Source: Toxonevra muliebris
Taxonomy: Eukaryota > Arthropoda > Insecta > Diptera > Pallopteridae
Length of the DNA stretch: 64,000 nucleotides
Reading direction: 5' to 3'
Assembly (NCBI GenBank): GCA_963691655.1
Contig: OY829327.1
Location: 65,546,079-65,610,078, forward strand
The notes under the pieces were generated by a model. It was not told where the DNA came from. It was given only the letters and a program-made list of their open reading frames with translations, and made no database searches. Below, one piece after another: positions 12,460-22,743 of the stretch. The first letter of the stretch is position 1; the number at the start of each line of letters is the position of its first letter. A program made the translations under genes and the position numbers.

Positions 12460-12624
12460 TATTGAATATATAATAAAGAACCAAACCAGTTGTTGCCTTT
12501 TAGAAGTATAATTACAGAGTGAAGAAAATATTTTCAACAAATCAAAACTTCTACAATAAAATTCATTGAACAATATATATAAAATATTTAACAAGTTGAA
12601 ATTGATTGTAGTTGATCTTCAACA
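12460..12624 (-). repeat. Copia 5' LTR
   Basis: In element orientation it starts TGTTGAAGATCAAC and ends TATATATTCAATA. The primer site follows immediately on the internal side, and GTTAA of the duplication lies outside at 12625-12629. Confidence 0.93.
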
Positions 12625-13057
12625 GTTAATAGTCCTCAGAAGTGAAGAGCGCTAAACAAATAAAAATATTCCTTTACATTTTTCTGCTTTGTAAGTCACA
12701 AACTGCTGCCCATTTTTGTCGCATTTAATTATTTTTTATCGCAGTTATGAACATATTTCCGTATGCAAAATAAATTAATTGAATTTGTTTTTGTTTTACA
12801 CAAGAAAAAGCTTTTTTCGGACCTTTTCCTCTTTTAATTTATTAAATTCAAAAGAATTTTATTGAATTTAGCAAAACAAATTTCACATAAACTAAACTCT
12901 AAAAGATGGAAAAAAATTATTTGACATGTTTGACACCGCTCCTGAGTTTTATATTTTTGAAAAGTCATTTCGGGTACATTCGTTTATCGGTTTTCTCACT
13001 CTAATGTTGGGGAATGTACCTTGTGTGTACTGCCAATATAGAAGTACTACATATATG

Positions 13058-13201
13058 GATTTCACTGTTTCTAAATCAGCATTTAAAAATATGCTTAATT
13101 CTTTTTATTCATAAATTTAGTTTACTTTTAAGTTACACTGAAGTACTACAATTTGTATAGTCTGTAAGGAATTTTTGTCCATAGACTAAATAAATAAATA
13201 A
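13058..13201 (+). pseudogene. CR1-like LINE, last ORF2 codons and 3' tail
   Basis: After the duplicated GATTTCAC the reading frame gives VSKSAFKNMLNSFYS and a stop near 13112. It continues the ORF2 that broke off at 7935. The 3' UTR and a CTAAATAAATAAATAAA tail end at 13201-13203. Confidence 0.82.
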
Positions 13202-13203
13202 AA

Positions 13204-13363
13204 TACTGCCTCTTACAAACCAGGGTTCTTGAACCAGAGCTACGTCCGCCCCCTCTTCTGCCATGAACGTCATCAGGTCGAGAGAGGCTGAAGTGGAGTG
13301 GTGCAAATTAATTTGCACCACTTCCAGCTTCTTCCCTGTTGGTTTGTGACCCACCAGTAACAC
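13204..13363 (-). pseudogene. LINE ORF2 start (endonuclease N terminus)
   Basis: The minus strand encodes KLEVVQINLHHSTSASLDL, with the catalytic N of QINLHHS and the E of ALVQEPWFVRGS. It stops at 13204 where the CR1-like LINE was inserted. The start overlaps the end of ORF1 (13308) in another frame, as is common for two-ORF LINEs. Confidence 0.82.
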
Positions 13364-13590
13364 GTACCTTTAGGGTGCCTAACCCGAACCTGATGCTGCC
13401 CTCGCAGCTCCTTAGTTTGGTAAGTGACGCCTGATCTACTGCGATCAACGCGTCACTACACACTCCATTTTTGCAGGGAGTCATAGAGACTACCTGCCAC
13501 TCCGATGTGCTAAGCGTCTGGTTTTGACGCCCAATAAGTCTCAGTATGGATTCCTGATCCTGAACCGGAGGAGGAATCCACACTGATACT
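13308..13590 (-). pseudogene. LINE ORF1, C-terminal piece
   Basis: The minus strand encodes RPIVSVWIPPPVQDQ, then LIGRQNQTLSTSEWQVV, and ends GGSQTNREEAGSGAN. It is the continuation of the DUF4780-like ORF1 at 15070-15835, cut by a 1455-bp LINE fragment. ORF1 proteins of this type bind the element RNA. Confidence 0.75.
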
Positions 13591-13602
13591 ATCGGTCGAA
13601 CC

Positions 13603-14928
13603 TGGAATTCCCATCTAGATAGGGCCCTAGATAAAGCCAGGAAAGCCATTTGGACCAGCAAAAGTCTAGTAGGCAAGAACTGGGGACTCAGTCCTAAGCT
13701 CTCAATCTGGCTATATACAGCCATAGCCAGACCAATAATCACCTATGCTGCACCAATATGGTGGAGTAAGGCAAAACAAAAAACAGCGCGAGCCAAGCTC
13801 AACAAACTTCAAAGACTAGCTAGCGTCTGTATCACAGGAGCAATGCGAACAACGCCCTCCGCGGCATTGAATACATTGCTAAACCTACCACCGCTACACT
13901 TATTCTTAAAGAAAGAAGCTCTACAGTTCACATGTAAGCTCATCTCGGAATCAGAAGGAACGGCGGGTAAAACAATTCATCCGGATCTAATCCAAGAAAT
14001 TAATCTGGTTGAAATCTTTAGTATCCTTTCTACCGATAAATGTCTTCCGCGTTACAACTTCTGCCACAACTTTAATGTCAAATTCCCTGATAAGAATAAC
14101 TGGGAACTGGTCAGGCTAAAGTTTGCAGGGGACTATCATGTATGGTATACAGATGGCTCCAAGACAAACGAAGGAGTTGGGGCAGGAGTGTACGGAGTTA
14201 GACCAAAAAAATATATTTATGCTGGTATGGGCACAGGTAACTCAGTTTTCCAAGCCGAGGTGCATGCCATCGAGCTTTGCCTAAGGGAGTATGAAAACAG
14301 ATCTGTGCACAGCAAGAACATTTACATACACTCTGACAGCAAAGCGGCTCTTCTTGCACTAACTGCATATAAAAAACTAGTTTGGGACTGCCTACAGCTC
14401 CTAATCTGTCTAGCTTCTCATAACAGAGTACAACTCATTTGGGTGCCTGGGCATAGAGGACATGTAGGCAATGAAATGGCGGACGAACTTGCAAGGAAAG
14501 GATCATCCAGTGAATTCACTGGACCACGACCATTCTGCGGTCTACCATGGAGTTCCGTTAAAATCAGTTTAAAAAATTGGCTGGACAGTAACTCGCTACA
14601 ATACTGGAGGGAAACCCCCGGTAACAGACAAGCTAAATCATTCATGCTAAAGATCTGTCAACGCAGAACTAAACAACTGCTTAATTTAGGGAGGAACCAA
14701 ATCCGAACTGCCACAGGATTCTATACAGGGAACTGTAGGGTCAAAAAACACCTATCGAACTTGGGTCTAGTACAAGACGATACGTGCCGAATATGTAACG
14801 AGGAGGAAGAAACAGCAGAACATATTTTATGCCACTGTGAAGGTCTAATGAGGACCCGACTTCGTTACTTGGAAACTCTATCCTACAACCGCAAGACATT
14901 GCGGATTGTTCTCCTAAAGAGATATTAA
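13603..14928 (+). pseudogene. LINE ORF2 C-terminal part: RT thumb, RNase H, zinc region
   Basis: The frame is open for 441 codons from the truncation point, earlier than the first ATG at 13843. It starts NSHLDRALDKARKAIW (end of the RT) and continues TYAAPIWWSKAKQKT. The RNase H domain shows VWYTDGSKTNEGVGAGVYG (D), VFQAEVHAIELC (E), YIHSDSKAALLAL (D) and VPGHRGHVGNEMADELA (D). All four catalytic acids are intact. The C terminus has the zinc motif CRICNEEEETAEHILCHC. No stop or frameshift is visible. The copy is dead only because its 5' part is missing, and the clean frame suggests a recent insertion. Confidence 0.9.
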
Positions 14929-15057
14929 ATTTCCTCAAAGGAAATAAACTCATAGGAGAACTATAAACACAATAATCTTTGAGGTATATCACAATAGGTC
15001 CTAGATGGCCGCAGTGATCTGCGAAATTATTGCCCACTTCCGTATTAATTTAATCTA
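13603..15057 (+). mobile_element. Young 5'-truncated RNase H LINE
   Basis: It is flanked by an exact 12-bp duplication ATCGGTCGAACC (13591-13602 and 15058-15069), typical of target-primed reverse transcription. Its coding sequence is open from the first base of the insertion to the stop at 14926-14928. The 3' UTR of about 130 bp ends GTATTAATTTAATCTA with no long poly(A). Confidence 0.93.
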
Positions 15058-15069
15058 ATCGGTCGAACC

Positions 15070-15835
15070 GGAAGCCGAGAGCGAGGAACTATTTCCAAAC
15101 GAGCTCCCTGTCAGAGTGCATCAATGCTGCTGATTGCACGCGTTAAGAAATCTAAGGATTTCTTGTTGCTGCAACCAACAACCTTAACACCCTTCTGCCA
15201 GCCAGCCCCATCGAAAACTAGCTCCTCACTGTCAGCCCTGAGCATCGCCTCCATCAGCTTAGCTTTAACAAGCAGCCAGTTCTCGGGTGTTATCTTCCCA
15301 TCAGGGTTGACGTTATCGATGATGGCTACTTGTAGCATCGGAGAGTCGAAGGAGGCCGAAGGTTTCGGCTTTTTCGACTCTCTTAGAGTAACCTCATCGG
15401 ACCGGGCTCTTTTCAGAGCCTTGCTCGATGAGGAACTCTGTTCCCTATTTGGAGAGCCTGTGGACTTAGGCATTGGTGGCATGCTAACGCTTCCACCCAT
15501 CTGTGGCCTAGTCAGTTGGCTCCTCCTTTTGGCACGAGGAGGAGGTGGCGTTATTCTTCTCGAACTTTGCCACAACCTTCTCGTGCTTCTTGATAAGATC
15601 CTTCTCCCTTTTTGTAAAGGAAGAAGGATATTTTGCCCTCATTTTACGAAGGTAGTAAGCCGAGCGCTTGTAGCTATTTTTGGCCCGTTGCTCTCGGCTT
15701 ACCACTTTCCTTGCCTCCTTCTCCGGCGCGGAAGCCGCAGCCGAGACCGGGGAGGACCACTGAGCAACTGCATCTCAACTTCCGAACCAATGTCATCGAC
15801 GTTGCTAACCTGTGATAACAGGTCATTTAATTAAT
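15070..15835 (-). pseudogene. LINE ORF1, N-terminal piece with DUF4780-like domain
   Basis: The minus strand shows a basic start (VSREQRAKNSYKRSAYYL), a Ser/Pro/Arg linker and the conserved LQVAIIDNVNPDGKITPENW motif followed by VFDGAGWQKGVKVVGC. I recognise this as a DUF4780-type domain seen in insect LINE ORF1 proteins. A frameshift lies near 15700-15720. Its C-terminal piece is at 13308-13590. The 5' end of the LINE is near 15820-15835; the flanking duplication, if any, is outside the window. Confidence 0.72.
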
Positions 15836-16108
15836 AAGCAATATTTTCAGATTTCATTTGCTATATTTTATTCAAAACTACTCTACTAAAAAATTTAGTT
15901 GATTACATTTGCGTAATTGAAGAGAAAAGTGACCTATACGTTTTTAGGGCGAATTACAATTTTTCATGAGTTAAATTTTAAGACTGAGTTTACACTATAA
16001 ATCCAATGTTCGACATCCTTTACGCTCCTCATGATAAGAAAGCAAAAAGTAGTAGCAATTTCTTCTAACATTTATGTGTATTGATTTATAAGTGCATGGT
16101 TATATTTA
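15836..16108. other. AT-rich stretch without a recognised gene
   Basis: No coding frame, terminal repeat or known motif was recognised between the LINE and the next hAT-like end. Confidence 0.6.
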
Positions 16109-16255
16109 GGGATGTGCAAATGGAACGAAAAATGGATTTTCGACCGTTGGATTGATCAGAAATTCAAAGTCGATTAATCGACTTTTTAAGTTCATGAAAA
16201 TCGCTTAATCAACTTTTTATGAATTTTTGTTGCATAAAAAAAAAAAAAAAAAAAT

Positions 16256-16366
16256 TTTGATATAATATAATATATATATATATATAATATAACATATATA
16301 TAATATAACATATACATATAATATAATAAATATAAATAATATATATATTATTTACAATATTAAAAT
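16256..16366. repeat. AT/TA microsatellite
   Basis: An uninterrupted run of TATAATATA-type repeats follows a poly(A) stretch at 16238-16254. It lies inside the hAT-family copy. Confidence 0.85.
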
Positions 16367-17402
16367 CACATCAATTTAACTGGTTGGTGTTCTATAATTC
16401 ACTTTTATTTTCTTACTCGTTGTTAAAAGTGAATTTCGAACGAATTCGCATGTTCTCGAAACCGATTTCACCAAAAAAAAAAGTGTTTTGAATTCACTTT
16501 AGCAGCAACAAGTGAAATAAAGCAGTCGGCGCTAAAATGTAAGTAAATTTAATAAAAAATTAATGAAGTATAAAAAATATGAATGAAAATAAAATTTCAT
16601 GGCGAAAGTATGAGAACTCCTTTCAGTGTACCTTATTCCTCAAGTTTACGAACAAGCATTAAAACATCTTCTTGAGGAAGTATTTCCTCGACAACCTGTC
16701 CGATTGCTCGGCAGTCAGTCCAAAGAATCTGCTAGAGCACAGCTGGGGTAGTAAGAGCCCAGCTTTAATTCTAGTTCGGTGAGAAAGTGGTTTCAAAATG
16801 GCGCTACAGCGCTCTTTCTGACTCACAGTGGGTCAGCCTCCTTAACTAATCAACCAAAAGTAGAAACACTGTGGCGAGGATTGAAAACGGACCTGTATCT
16901 GATTGGAAAAAGGTAGTTTTATACATATTTTTGTGTATGCATTTTTCTAATTAAACACATCAATAGGTTTGGATGGATTAGAAGACAAATAGGAAGAAAA
17001 TAGCGAAGGTGTTACAGGTACTGCTCAGTTTGGTCCCCCTTCTACTTTTGAAAACGTAGATAGCACAAGCTCCGATGAGAAAATGCCGTCCACCGTCGAT
17101 AGCTGCTGTTCTTCCACTTCCAACGCTGCCGCTGTCAACGTTCGCCTTTTAATTTTTACGCTAGCATATTGGTTTTTGGCTTCAATATTTAGCGCATATA
17201 CAATTAAAACATTAATATTTTAAAAGTTTTTACTTGTTTTGGTTTTTTCTTTGCGCCAACAATTGATTGAAAATCACAACGAGTTGCAAACATTACAACG
17301 AGTTAAAAAAAAAATAGTGAATATGAATTAACTCGGTTTCTAGAACACCACAAACAATTTCCCTCGATTTCAAATTCACTTTCGAATTCACTTTCACTCG
17401 GA
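16367..17402 (+). mobile_element. Possible Harbinger-type remnant
   Basis: Compared with the copies at 26311 and 47164, about 1 kb of extra sequence sits here. Its ends are imperfect inverse copies rich in GTGTTCTA.AA..G and AAAGTGAATTCGAA motifs (16388-16500 against 17300-17402). Between them, 16840-17060 could be read as two short exons around a GT-AG intron (donor near 16911, acceptor near 16966), in the style of a MADF/Myb accessory protein. The frame is broken. The superfamily call is weak. Confidence 0.35.
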
Positions 17403-17970
17403 TTCTGGAACATTTTTTTTTTAAATTATTATTGAATGGAATATACAATAGTAATTTAAAGTAAATATGTTTTTTGGGAGTTTTTGGTGATTTGGGATTG
17501 ATTTGAAAACATTTTTTTTGGGATTTCTAATTTCTTGAGTTAGGGACGACATGGAAATAGGCTTTCCCCGTCATTTTATGATGACGGGTAAGCGTAAGAC
17601 CCGAAAACAGCCTTTTTGGACCTTTTTTGAGGTTAGGGACAACACGTGAAATTTCCAGTGAAAAATAATATTAGATTCATATTCAGCGAAAAAAAATACT
17701 AAAAAAGGCTTTACTTGTTTTTTTTATAATGACTTGGGTAAACGTACTCTTAATAAAACTATTATTTTAAGGTGGGGTGGTAGACTTGCAGCCGCCATAT
17801 TGGTCCGCCATCAAACGAAATCGAAAAAGGCCTTACTGCATTCAAAACTAGAGATAATAAGCTTTCATTTGAGCCCAAACATGACCTAAAATACTTTAAC
17901 CAATTTTGGACACGGGGGGTCTCGCATTGACAAAAATGTCCCATATATATGATATTGTGACCTCTAAAAT

Positions 17971-19525
17971 CTCACAGGAATTTCAGGACATTTCAGGACA
18001 AAAACATTCTCACCAAGGGAAAACTATCAGAAAAAGTACCTGAATAAAAAGCTATTGAAAACTTCCAATTAAACAGCTGATCCATTTTTTTACAAATAAT
18101 TATTAGCGCGAAAAAATATTGTGCGATTTATAATTTAATTTAACCCTGGAACAATAACGTTCTTTTTTATTACGTTAAGGCTAACGCTACAATGTTTTGC
18201 AGTATAAATGGTTACGGTTTTATTTTTTGGAACTATTTCTTCATACACAAACTTAAAAATATAATACAATTTAATTTTAATAAAAAAAAAGAGTTTTCAA
18301 AAATTGTATTTTGATGCTCACCACAAATTGGAGGTTTTTTGTATACGTAAATTTTACGCACATTATGGTTCCAGGGTTAAAAGGCTTTGACTGCACAATG
18401 TTGCCAGAAGAATGTCAAAAAGTTCACAGAACTAGCAAATCAGACGAACGTTTCTTCATCAGTGATCTTTGTGATAGTTCTGTCATTTCAACAATTTATT
18501 TAAGTGGAAATACTGTAAAGTAAATTAATTTAAGTTAATTTTATTAATTAATTAGAAATGTAAACTGGCAAATTTGGAAGAAATTTGCAAACAATTTTTC
18601 CAAACCAAAAAAATTAATTTAATTAATTTAAAGAGGAATTTGTTGAAATCATTTCGTGTAATACAATCACATTCACAAATACTTCAATCTTTCAAACCAC
18701 AAATTTAACGGAACCAAATTATTGTTGGCCTTTTCATATTAGGCAGTTCTTTTGTTTTTTGGCAGCTAAAAGTTTTTGAAAGTAAAAATTTTACTTTCAT
18801 AAACTTTCAACTGGTTTTTTTCTTAGATTCTTACATTCTCGTTTTTCTTTCTCGTTACGTTTTTCGAGTACGTGAACACATTTCCAGTGAAAGCTATTAA
18901 CAATTGTTAACAAATTTTTGTACGTGAACAGACCTATTCAACTTCTAAGTGAGGGAAAGTGGCAAAATCGGAACAATATGAACATGGAACATTTATCAAT
19001 GCGCCGATTTTTATTTTTGAATTTTCGGCGCATCTCTCCTATCTCTTTCTCTCTACCTATTTTTTTACCTCCCCGTGCTCTCATGAGCACAACCATGACG
19101 GACGTTTTCTAATCAAAAAGGAACGGTGGAATTGGAATTTTGTCACATTTTCTGTGCTCATGAAGATAGATTCTTTTGTTCGCAAAAAATTAAATTAAGT
19201 TTTTTAAAAAAATAGCAAGAAAATGAAAATTGTGGGTGCCCTAGATATATGAATTGCACTGTTTCGATTTCATTCGAAAGTGAAATTCAGAACATAGCTG
19301 AGAACACAGTGCAACAAAAACTTTATGTGCGAAATTTTCCAACGGTTTTATAGTAATTTAGGGTCGCTAATAACGACTCAAATTTTCTCTTTCACATCTA
19401 GTACTCCCACAATGTGGACCTAAGTCCTGAAGTTTTTTTTTTAAATACTCAAGGTATTTCCTTTTTATATATAACATTTTTGTCCACAAATCTTAAGAAC
19501 AAAAAACGACTTTATACCAGAAAAA
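17971..19525. other. Non-coding stretch with short repeat remnants
   Basis: No gene was recognised. A remnant at 18434-18480 resembles 58012-58075 (see findings). The inverse pair AAAGTTTTTGAAAGTAAAA / TTTTACTTTCATAAACTTT at 18769-18810 is a local hairpin. The rest is AT-rich with no clear structure. Confidence 0.55.
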
Positions 19526-19530
19526 GTGAC

Positions 19531-19808
19531 TGTTAACTTATTTTATAGATGACATGCGGTAGAGTGAAACAATTGAAGTTTTCGGCAACTTATTTATCGG
19601 AAGTTTAAAAATTCCTAGAACAATATTAAATATGCATTAAGTGTAATTAGATAATTAATAATTCGGTCAATTCCGCAAAACCACCTTTTCTCTTCAATGA
19701 CACGTAAAAAAGTATTTTAGAAATGTGCAAGCACACTTAATAGAAATATTCAATGTTTTTCATATACCGGTATCAGTGCTACCACACTTTAGCTATTCTT
19801 TCTTAACA
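19531..19808 (-). repeat. BEL/Pao 3' LTR
   Basis: On the plus strand it runs from TGTTAACTTATTTTATAG to CTATTCTTTCTTAACA and includes ATATACCGGTATCAGTGCTA. Its homologue at the right end is about 285 bp. Confidence 0.88.
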
Positions 19809-21250
19809 CTCCCCCTAGGTATGTTCTCTCGAGAACCTACCTTATCCGCATAAACAGAAAGGACGGCAATCTTTGCAGCAGGTCGCTCATATATCCAAGC
19901 TGCAGTGTTTATAGTAGCACTTCTTACTTGTCCGTCGGTTCCTTGCCTGACATCAATGACTCTGCCCTTTGGCCAACAATTTGGTTCGACGATGTGAACA
20001 ATGTCGCCAACTTCAATGGGCTTTACGCTATCAAACCATTTTGTTCTTCGCGTAATCACCGGTAGATACTCACGCACCCAACGTCTCAAAAAGGCATCAG
20101 CCTGTTGCTGTGATACCCTCCAGCACCTTCGAAATTGCACACCACACCACAAGCCGCTTGAATTTCCTAATAAGAAATGGTTAGGTGTCAAGGCTTCTTC
20201 TTTTTCTGGATTCATTGGAATATAAGTGAGAGGTCTCGAATTGATTATCATTTCCACTTCCATGAGGGCGCCATGAAGCAACTCATCAGAAGGTTTCTGG
20301 GAACGTAGAATCCTTGATAGCACATCCTTTGTTGATCGAACAAGATGCTCCCACACTCTCCCCCATATGTGGGGAAGCGGGTGGAATAAACCGCCACTGC
20401 ATTGAAGGACTGGTAAAATTTTTAACTATTTCGTTTTTACCCATAGCAGCGAATGCGTCTTTTAGCTCCCGCTCCGTGCCCTTGAAGTTCGTACCATTAT
20501 CACTCCAGAATTCAACTGGTACGCCTCGCCGAGCCATAAAATTTCGTATGGCTATGATGCAGGAATCGGTTGATAGAATAGGCCACCTCTAAATGCACCG
20601 CTCTTGTGGTCAGGCAAGTCAACAATACACCGTACCTCTTCTCTTTGCTTCTGCCTACCTATACCAAAATGGGCCCAAAATAATCTACACCAACATATGA
20701 AAATGGTCGACAGAAGGGAGTAACATTGGACGATGGTAAACGTGCCATTCTCGGTACTCGATGTTGCGCCTTACTGTTAAGACATACTTGGCAACCGCTA
20801 CGTATTTTGTTGACAACAGTTCGGAGCTTGGGAATTCAAATCATCGGGCGGATTTCGTTCACAACTGTCTCTGAGCTGCCATGATGATATTTTAGGTGGT
20901 AGTTCATAACTGTCAGTCGAGTAATGTGATGGCCTTCTGGTAATATTACGGGATCTTGAAGGCCTGTGCGATATACCCTTTCTCCAAGCCGAAGAAGAAA
21001 TTGCTCATCCAGATATGAAGGGAGTTATAATTTCTTCACCGTAATGAGCAAAGTGAGCATCCTTCCAGAGTAACTTTTCAGCAATCTTAATATCGTCATG
21101 AGTAGGTGCGCCTCGAATCACTGAGTTGGCTCTGCGGAAACATTTCCAAATGCGTACGATTTGTATAACTGTTGCTAGAACCCTAAGAAGACGGGTCCAA
21201 TGAACCAACGGCTTTCACCGGAAAAATCTTATACTGCCTGCCATTTAGTA
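19793..21250 (-). pseudogene. BEL/Pao integrase and DUF5641-like C terminus
   Basis: The core shows EFWSDNGTNFKG (second catalytic D) and WRFIPPASPHMGE near 20390. It is followed after a frameshift by MWEHLVRSTKDVL, EVEMIINSRPLTYIP, LTPNHFLLGNSSGL and the C-terminal VGDIVHIVEPNCWPKGRVIDV. HxxC-like and upstream parts lie at 20540-21250 in broken frames (WKDAHFAHYGEEI at about 21030-21070). The reading ends at 19793, inside the LTR edge. Confidence 0.87.
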
Positions 21251-22743
21251 GCGTCATCAGCCACGTTTTCTACAGTTGGCACCCAGCGCCAATCAGCCAT
21301 CTCAGTCAACTCCAGTATCTCACTTATACAACAAGCGACAAATTAAGAATAACAACGGTGATCTGAACGCAACCAATATAGAACTGTCCGACTGTCTGTC
21401 CATAGCGTCTGATTGGTAATTTGAAGAGTATGAGATGAAATAATGTAAGCAGCTAATCTGGCACCTAAGCGGCTTACAGCTATAACCGAGGAACTGATAA
21501 CATTTTCAATGGTGTCACTCTTGCCTTACTACCGAGAAGTGTGCAGCTAATATTAGCACCATTGGTGGAGGAAAGTAGCATACAGCAGCGTATCCGTTTT
21601 CGCTAGCATCTACAAACGTATGTAACTCGAGAAAGGAATATTATTAGGTACATCGAAAAGAATAACGTGGAATTTTAATACCTTCGACTTCGGAAAAAAG
21701 TTGGATCCATCGCAGCCATTTGGTATGCTGATCATCAGAATACTTTCGTCCTAGCTGTAGCCGGAGCGCCAGACCTCTTGAAAGATTATTTTAGCGTAGA
21801 TGACGTAAAATGTGATTAGACTAAGAGGGTCAAAAATGCTCATCACAATGTTCAGTACCCTTCTCTTAGTTGATCGACGGTCCTCATGCTTATCACGTTT
21901 AGAGACCTTGAAAGCCAAACAATCTTCCGATGTGAGCCACCATATGCCCAACACCTTTTCTTCGCCCATTGCCATTTCTATGTCTAAGCTCATATCGGTA
22001 TTTGCAGCTACAGTATTCAGCGCCTTCAGTACGTTTTTGGAATTCGATCGCCAATTTCTTATGTGGAAACTTCCTTTTAAATGGATAAGTTCTACGTGGC
22101 GTGCCAAAGTAATAACCTCTTGTTCTGAGTCCATGCTGTTCAGCATATCGTCAACGTAATGGTTATTAACTATACACTGAACCGCTCTAGGGTGCTGGTC
22201 ACGAAACTCTTCAGTGTTCGAATTCTTAACATACTACGCAGAACTGGGTAACGCCGAAAGTCATCACGGTCTTCCCAAATATTGTAGGTTCTATGTTGCC
22301 CGGTTCGTACTACAAAAATCGCTGATAGTTTTGGTCCTTTACTCTTATCTTTACCTGTTGAAACATTTTCTCAATATCACCAGTTATGGCCACCAATCGC
22401 TGCCGAAACCTGCGTAGTACAGAAGTCAAACAGGATAGCTGATCAGGTCCCTTCAGCAGCATTGTATTGAGAGATACACCATGGGTTTTAGCTGCTGCGT
22501 ACCATACCAAAGGATTTTACCAGGTTTATTAGGGTTGTACACTGGAAATACAGGCAGATACCAACACTCCTTCGCGGCTATCTCTTCTGGTGGAAGTTTT
22601 CTGGCAAACCCTTTGGCCTGAAAGTTTATTATTTTCAAACGCAGAGCCTCAGCTAATGCAGGATCTTTTAACAATTTATCTTGCAAACATTGCGCTCTTC
22701 GCTTAGCTAGTGGTAAACTATTAGGATGCGTTGAATTCTCCAC
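21250..22743 (-). pseudogene. BEL/Pao reverse transcriptase and RNase H region
   Basis: RT begins with CWYLPVFPVYNPNKPGK near 22550 and continues ITGDIEKMFQQVKI (first catalytic D, near 22370). YVDDMLNSMD lies near 22150, where both active-site aspartates are intact on the minus strand although the frame changes there. RRVLNIVMSIFDPLSLI follows near 21850. The RNase H part at 21250-21700 is badly broken. This domain would copy the element RNA into cDNA. Confidence 0.85.

Larger units (their letters stand above)
8180..12624 (-). mobile_element. Copia LTR retrotransposon, complete ends, decayed coding
   Basis: Two 165-bp LTRs (8180-8344 and 12460-12624) flank a minus-strand gag-pol. The 5-bp duplication GTTAA lies at 8175-8179 and 12625-12629. 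I count four LTR differences in 165 bp (2.4%), so it is a fairly recent insertion and the youngest layer of this nest. Domain order is gag, protease, integrase, RT, RNase H, as in Ty1/copia. The polypurine tract TTGAGGAGGCG lies beside the 3' LTR (about 8345-8355), and the primer site is at 12446-12459. Confidence 0.95.
7936..13057. mobile_element. MITE with 30-bp inverted repeats (P-like or hAT-like), hit by Copia
   Basis: Inverted repeats of 30 bp match at 29 positions. They start CATATATGTARTACTTC and end at an exact 8-bp duplication GATTTCAC (7928-7935 and 13058-13065). Removing the element rejoins the last codons of the LINE ORF2. Without the Copia insertion it is only about 670 bp, and no transposase was seen. 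An 8-bp duplication and a repeat of about 30 bp opening with CA fit P-element ends. They do not fit the hAT YARNG rule well, since the third base is T. The superfamily is therefore an inference. Confidence 0.8.
3874..13201 (+). mobile_element. CR1/Jockey-like LINE, near full length, interrupted
   Basis: A plus-strand LINE with ORF1 (PHD-like finger and coiled coil), ORF2 (endonuclease and RT) and a TAAA microsatellite tail (13185-13203). It sits inside the minus-strand LINE, with AATAC at both edges (3869-3873 and 13202-13206). The last ORF2 codons are separated from the rest: ORF2 stops at 7935 and resumes at 13058 after a MITE carrying a Copia element. Several frameshifts and stops show it is dead. 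The exact clade (CR1 against Jockey) is inferred from the tail and domain layout. Confidence 0.85.
1..15835 (-). mobile_element. R1/LOA-like LINE split into four pieces by nested insertions
   Basis: Four minus-strand coding pieces belong to one non-LTR retrotransposon. They are ORF1 (15070-15835 and 13308-13590), the start of ORF2 (13204-13363), an endonuclease middle piece (3792-3873), and the endonuclease end plus the pre-RT linker (1-629). Each gap is filled by an element with its own target duplication, and the reading frame continues across the gaps. For example, QEPWFVRGS at 13204 joins INGLGLNGY at 3873, and RTCIV at 3792 joins VAKKS at 629. The RT and 3' end would lie left of the window. 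The clade is inferred from the DUF4780-like ORF1 and the style of the endonuclease. Confidence 0.82.
16109..17970 (+). mobile_element. Copy of the TAGGGATGTGCAA hAT family, interrupted
   Basis: The left end TAGGGATGTGCAA and the following GATTAATCGACTTTTTAAG stretch match 26311-26430 and the inverse of 47040-47164. After an insertion (about 16367-17402) the family resumes with ATTGAATGGAATATAC and AATTTAAAGTAAA, then ATATTGTGACCTCTAAAATC near 17950. The latter corresponds to the inverse of 46620-46660. No right terminus or target duplication was found, so the copy is truncated. Confidence 0.7.

Noticed and set aside
15124..15834. Long plus-strand ORF of 236 codons
   Set aside because: It is a shadow of the minus-strand LINE ORF1, whose DUF4780-like motif supports the opposite strand.
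16238..16380. Dense AT repeat as a possible origin or matrix-attachment site
   Set aside because: It is a simple microsatellite inside a hAT-family copy; nothing supports a function.
20001..20592. Plus-strand ORFs opposite the BEL integrase
   Set aside because: They are antisense shadows of the integrase frames.
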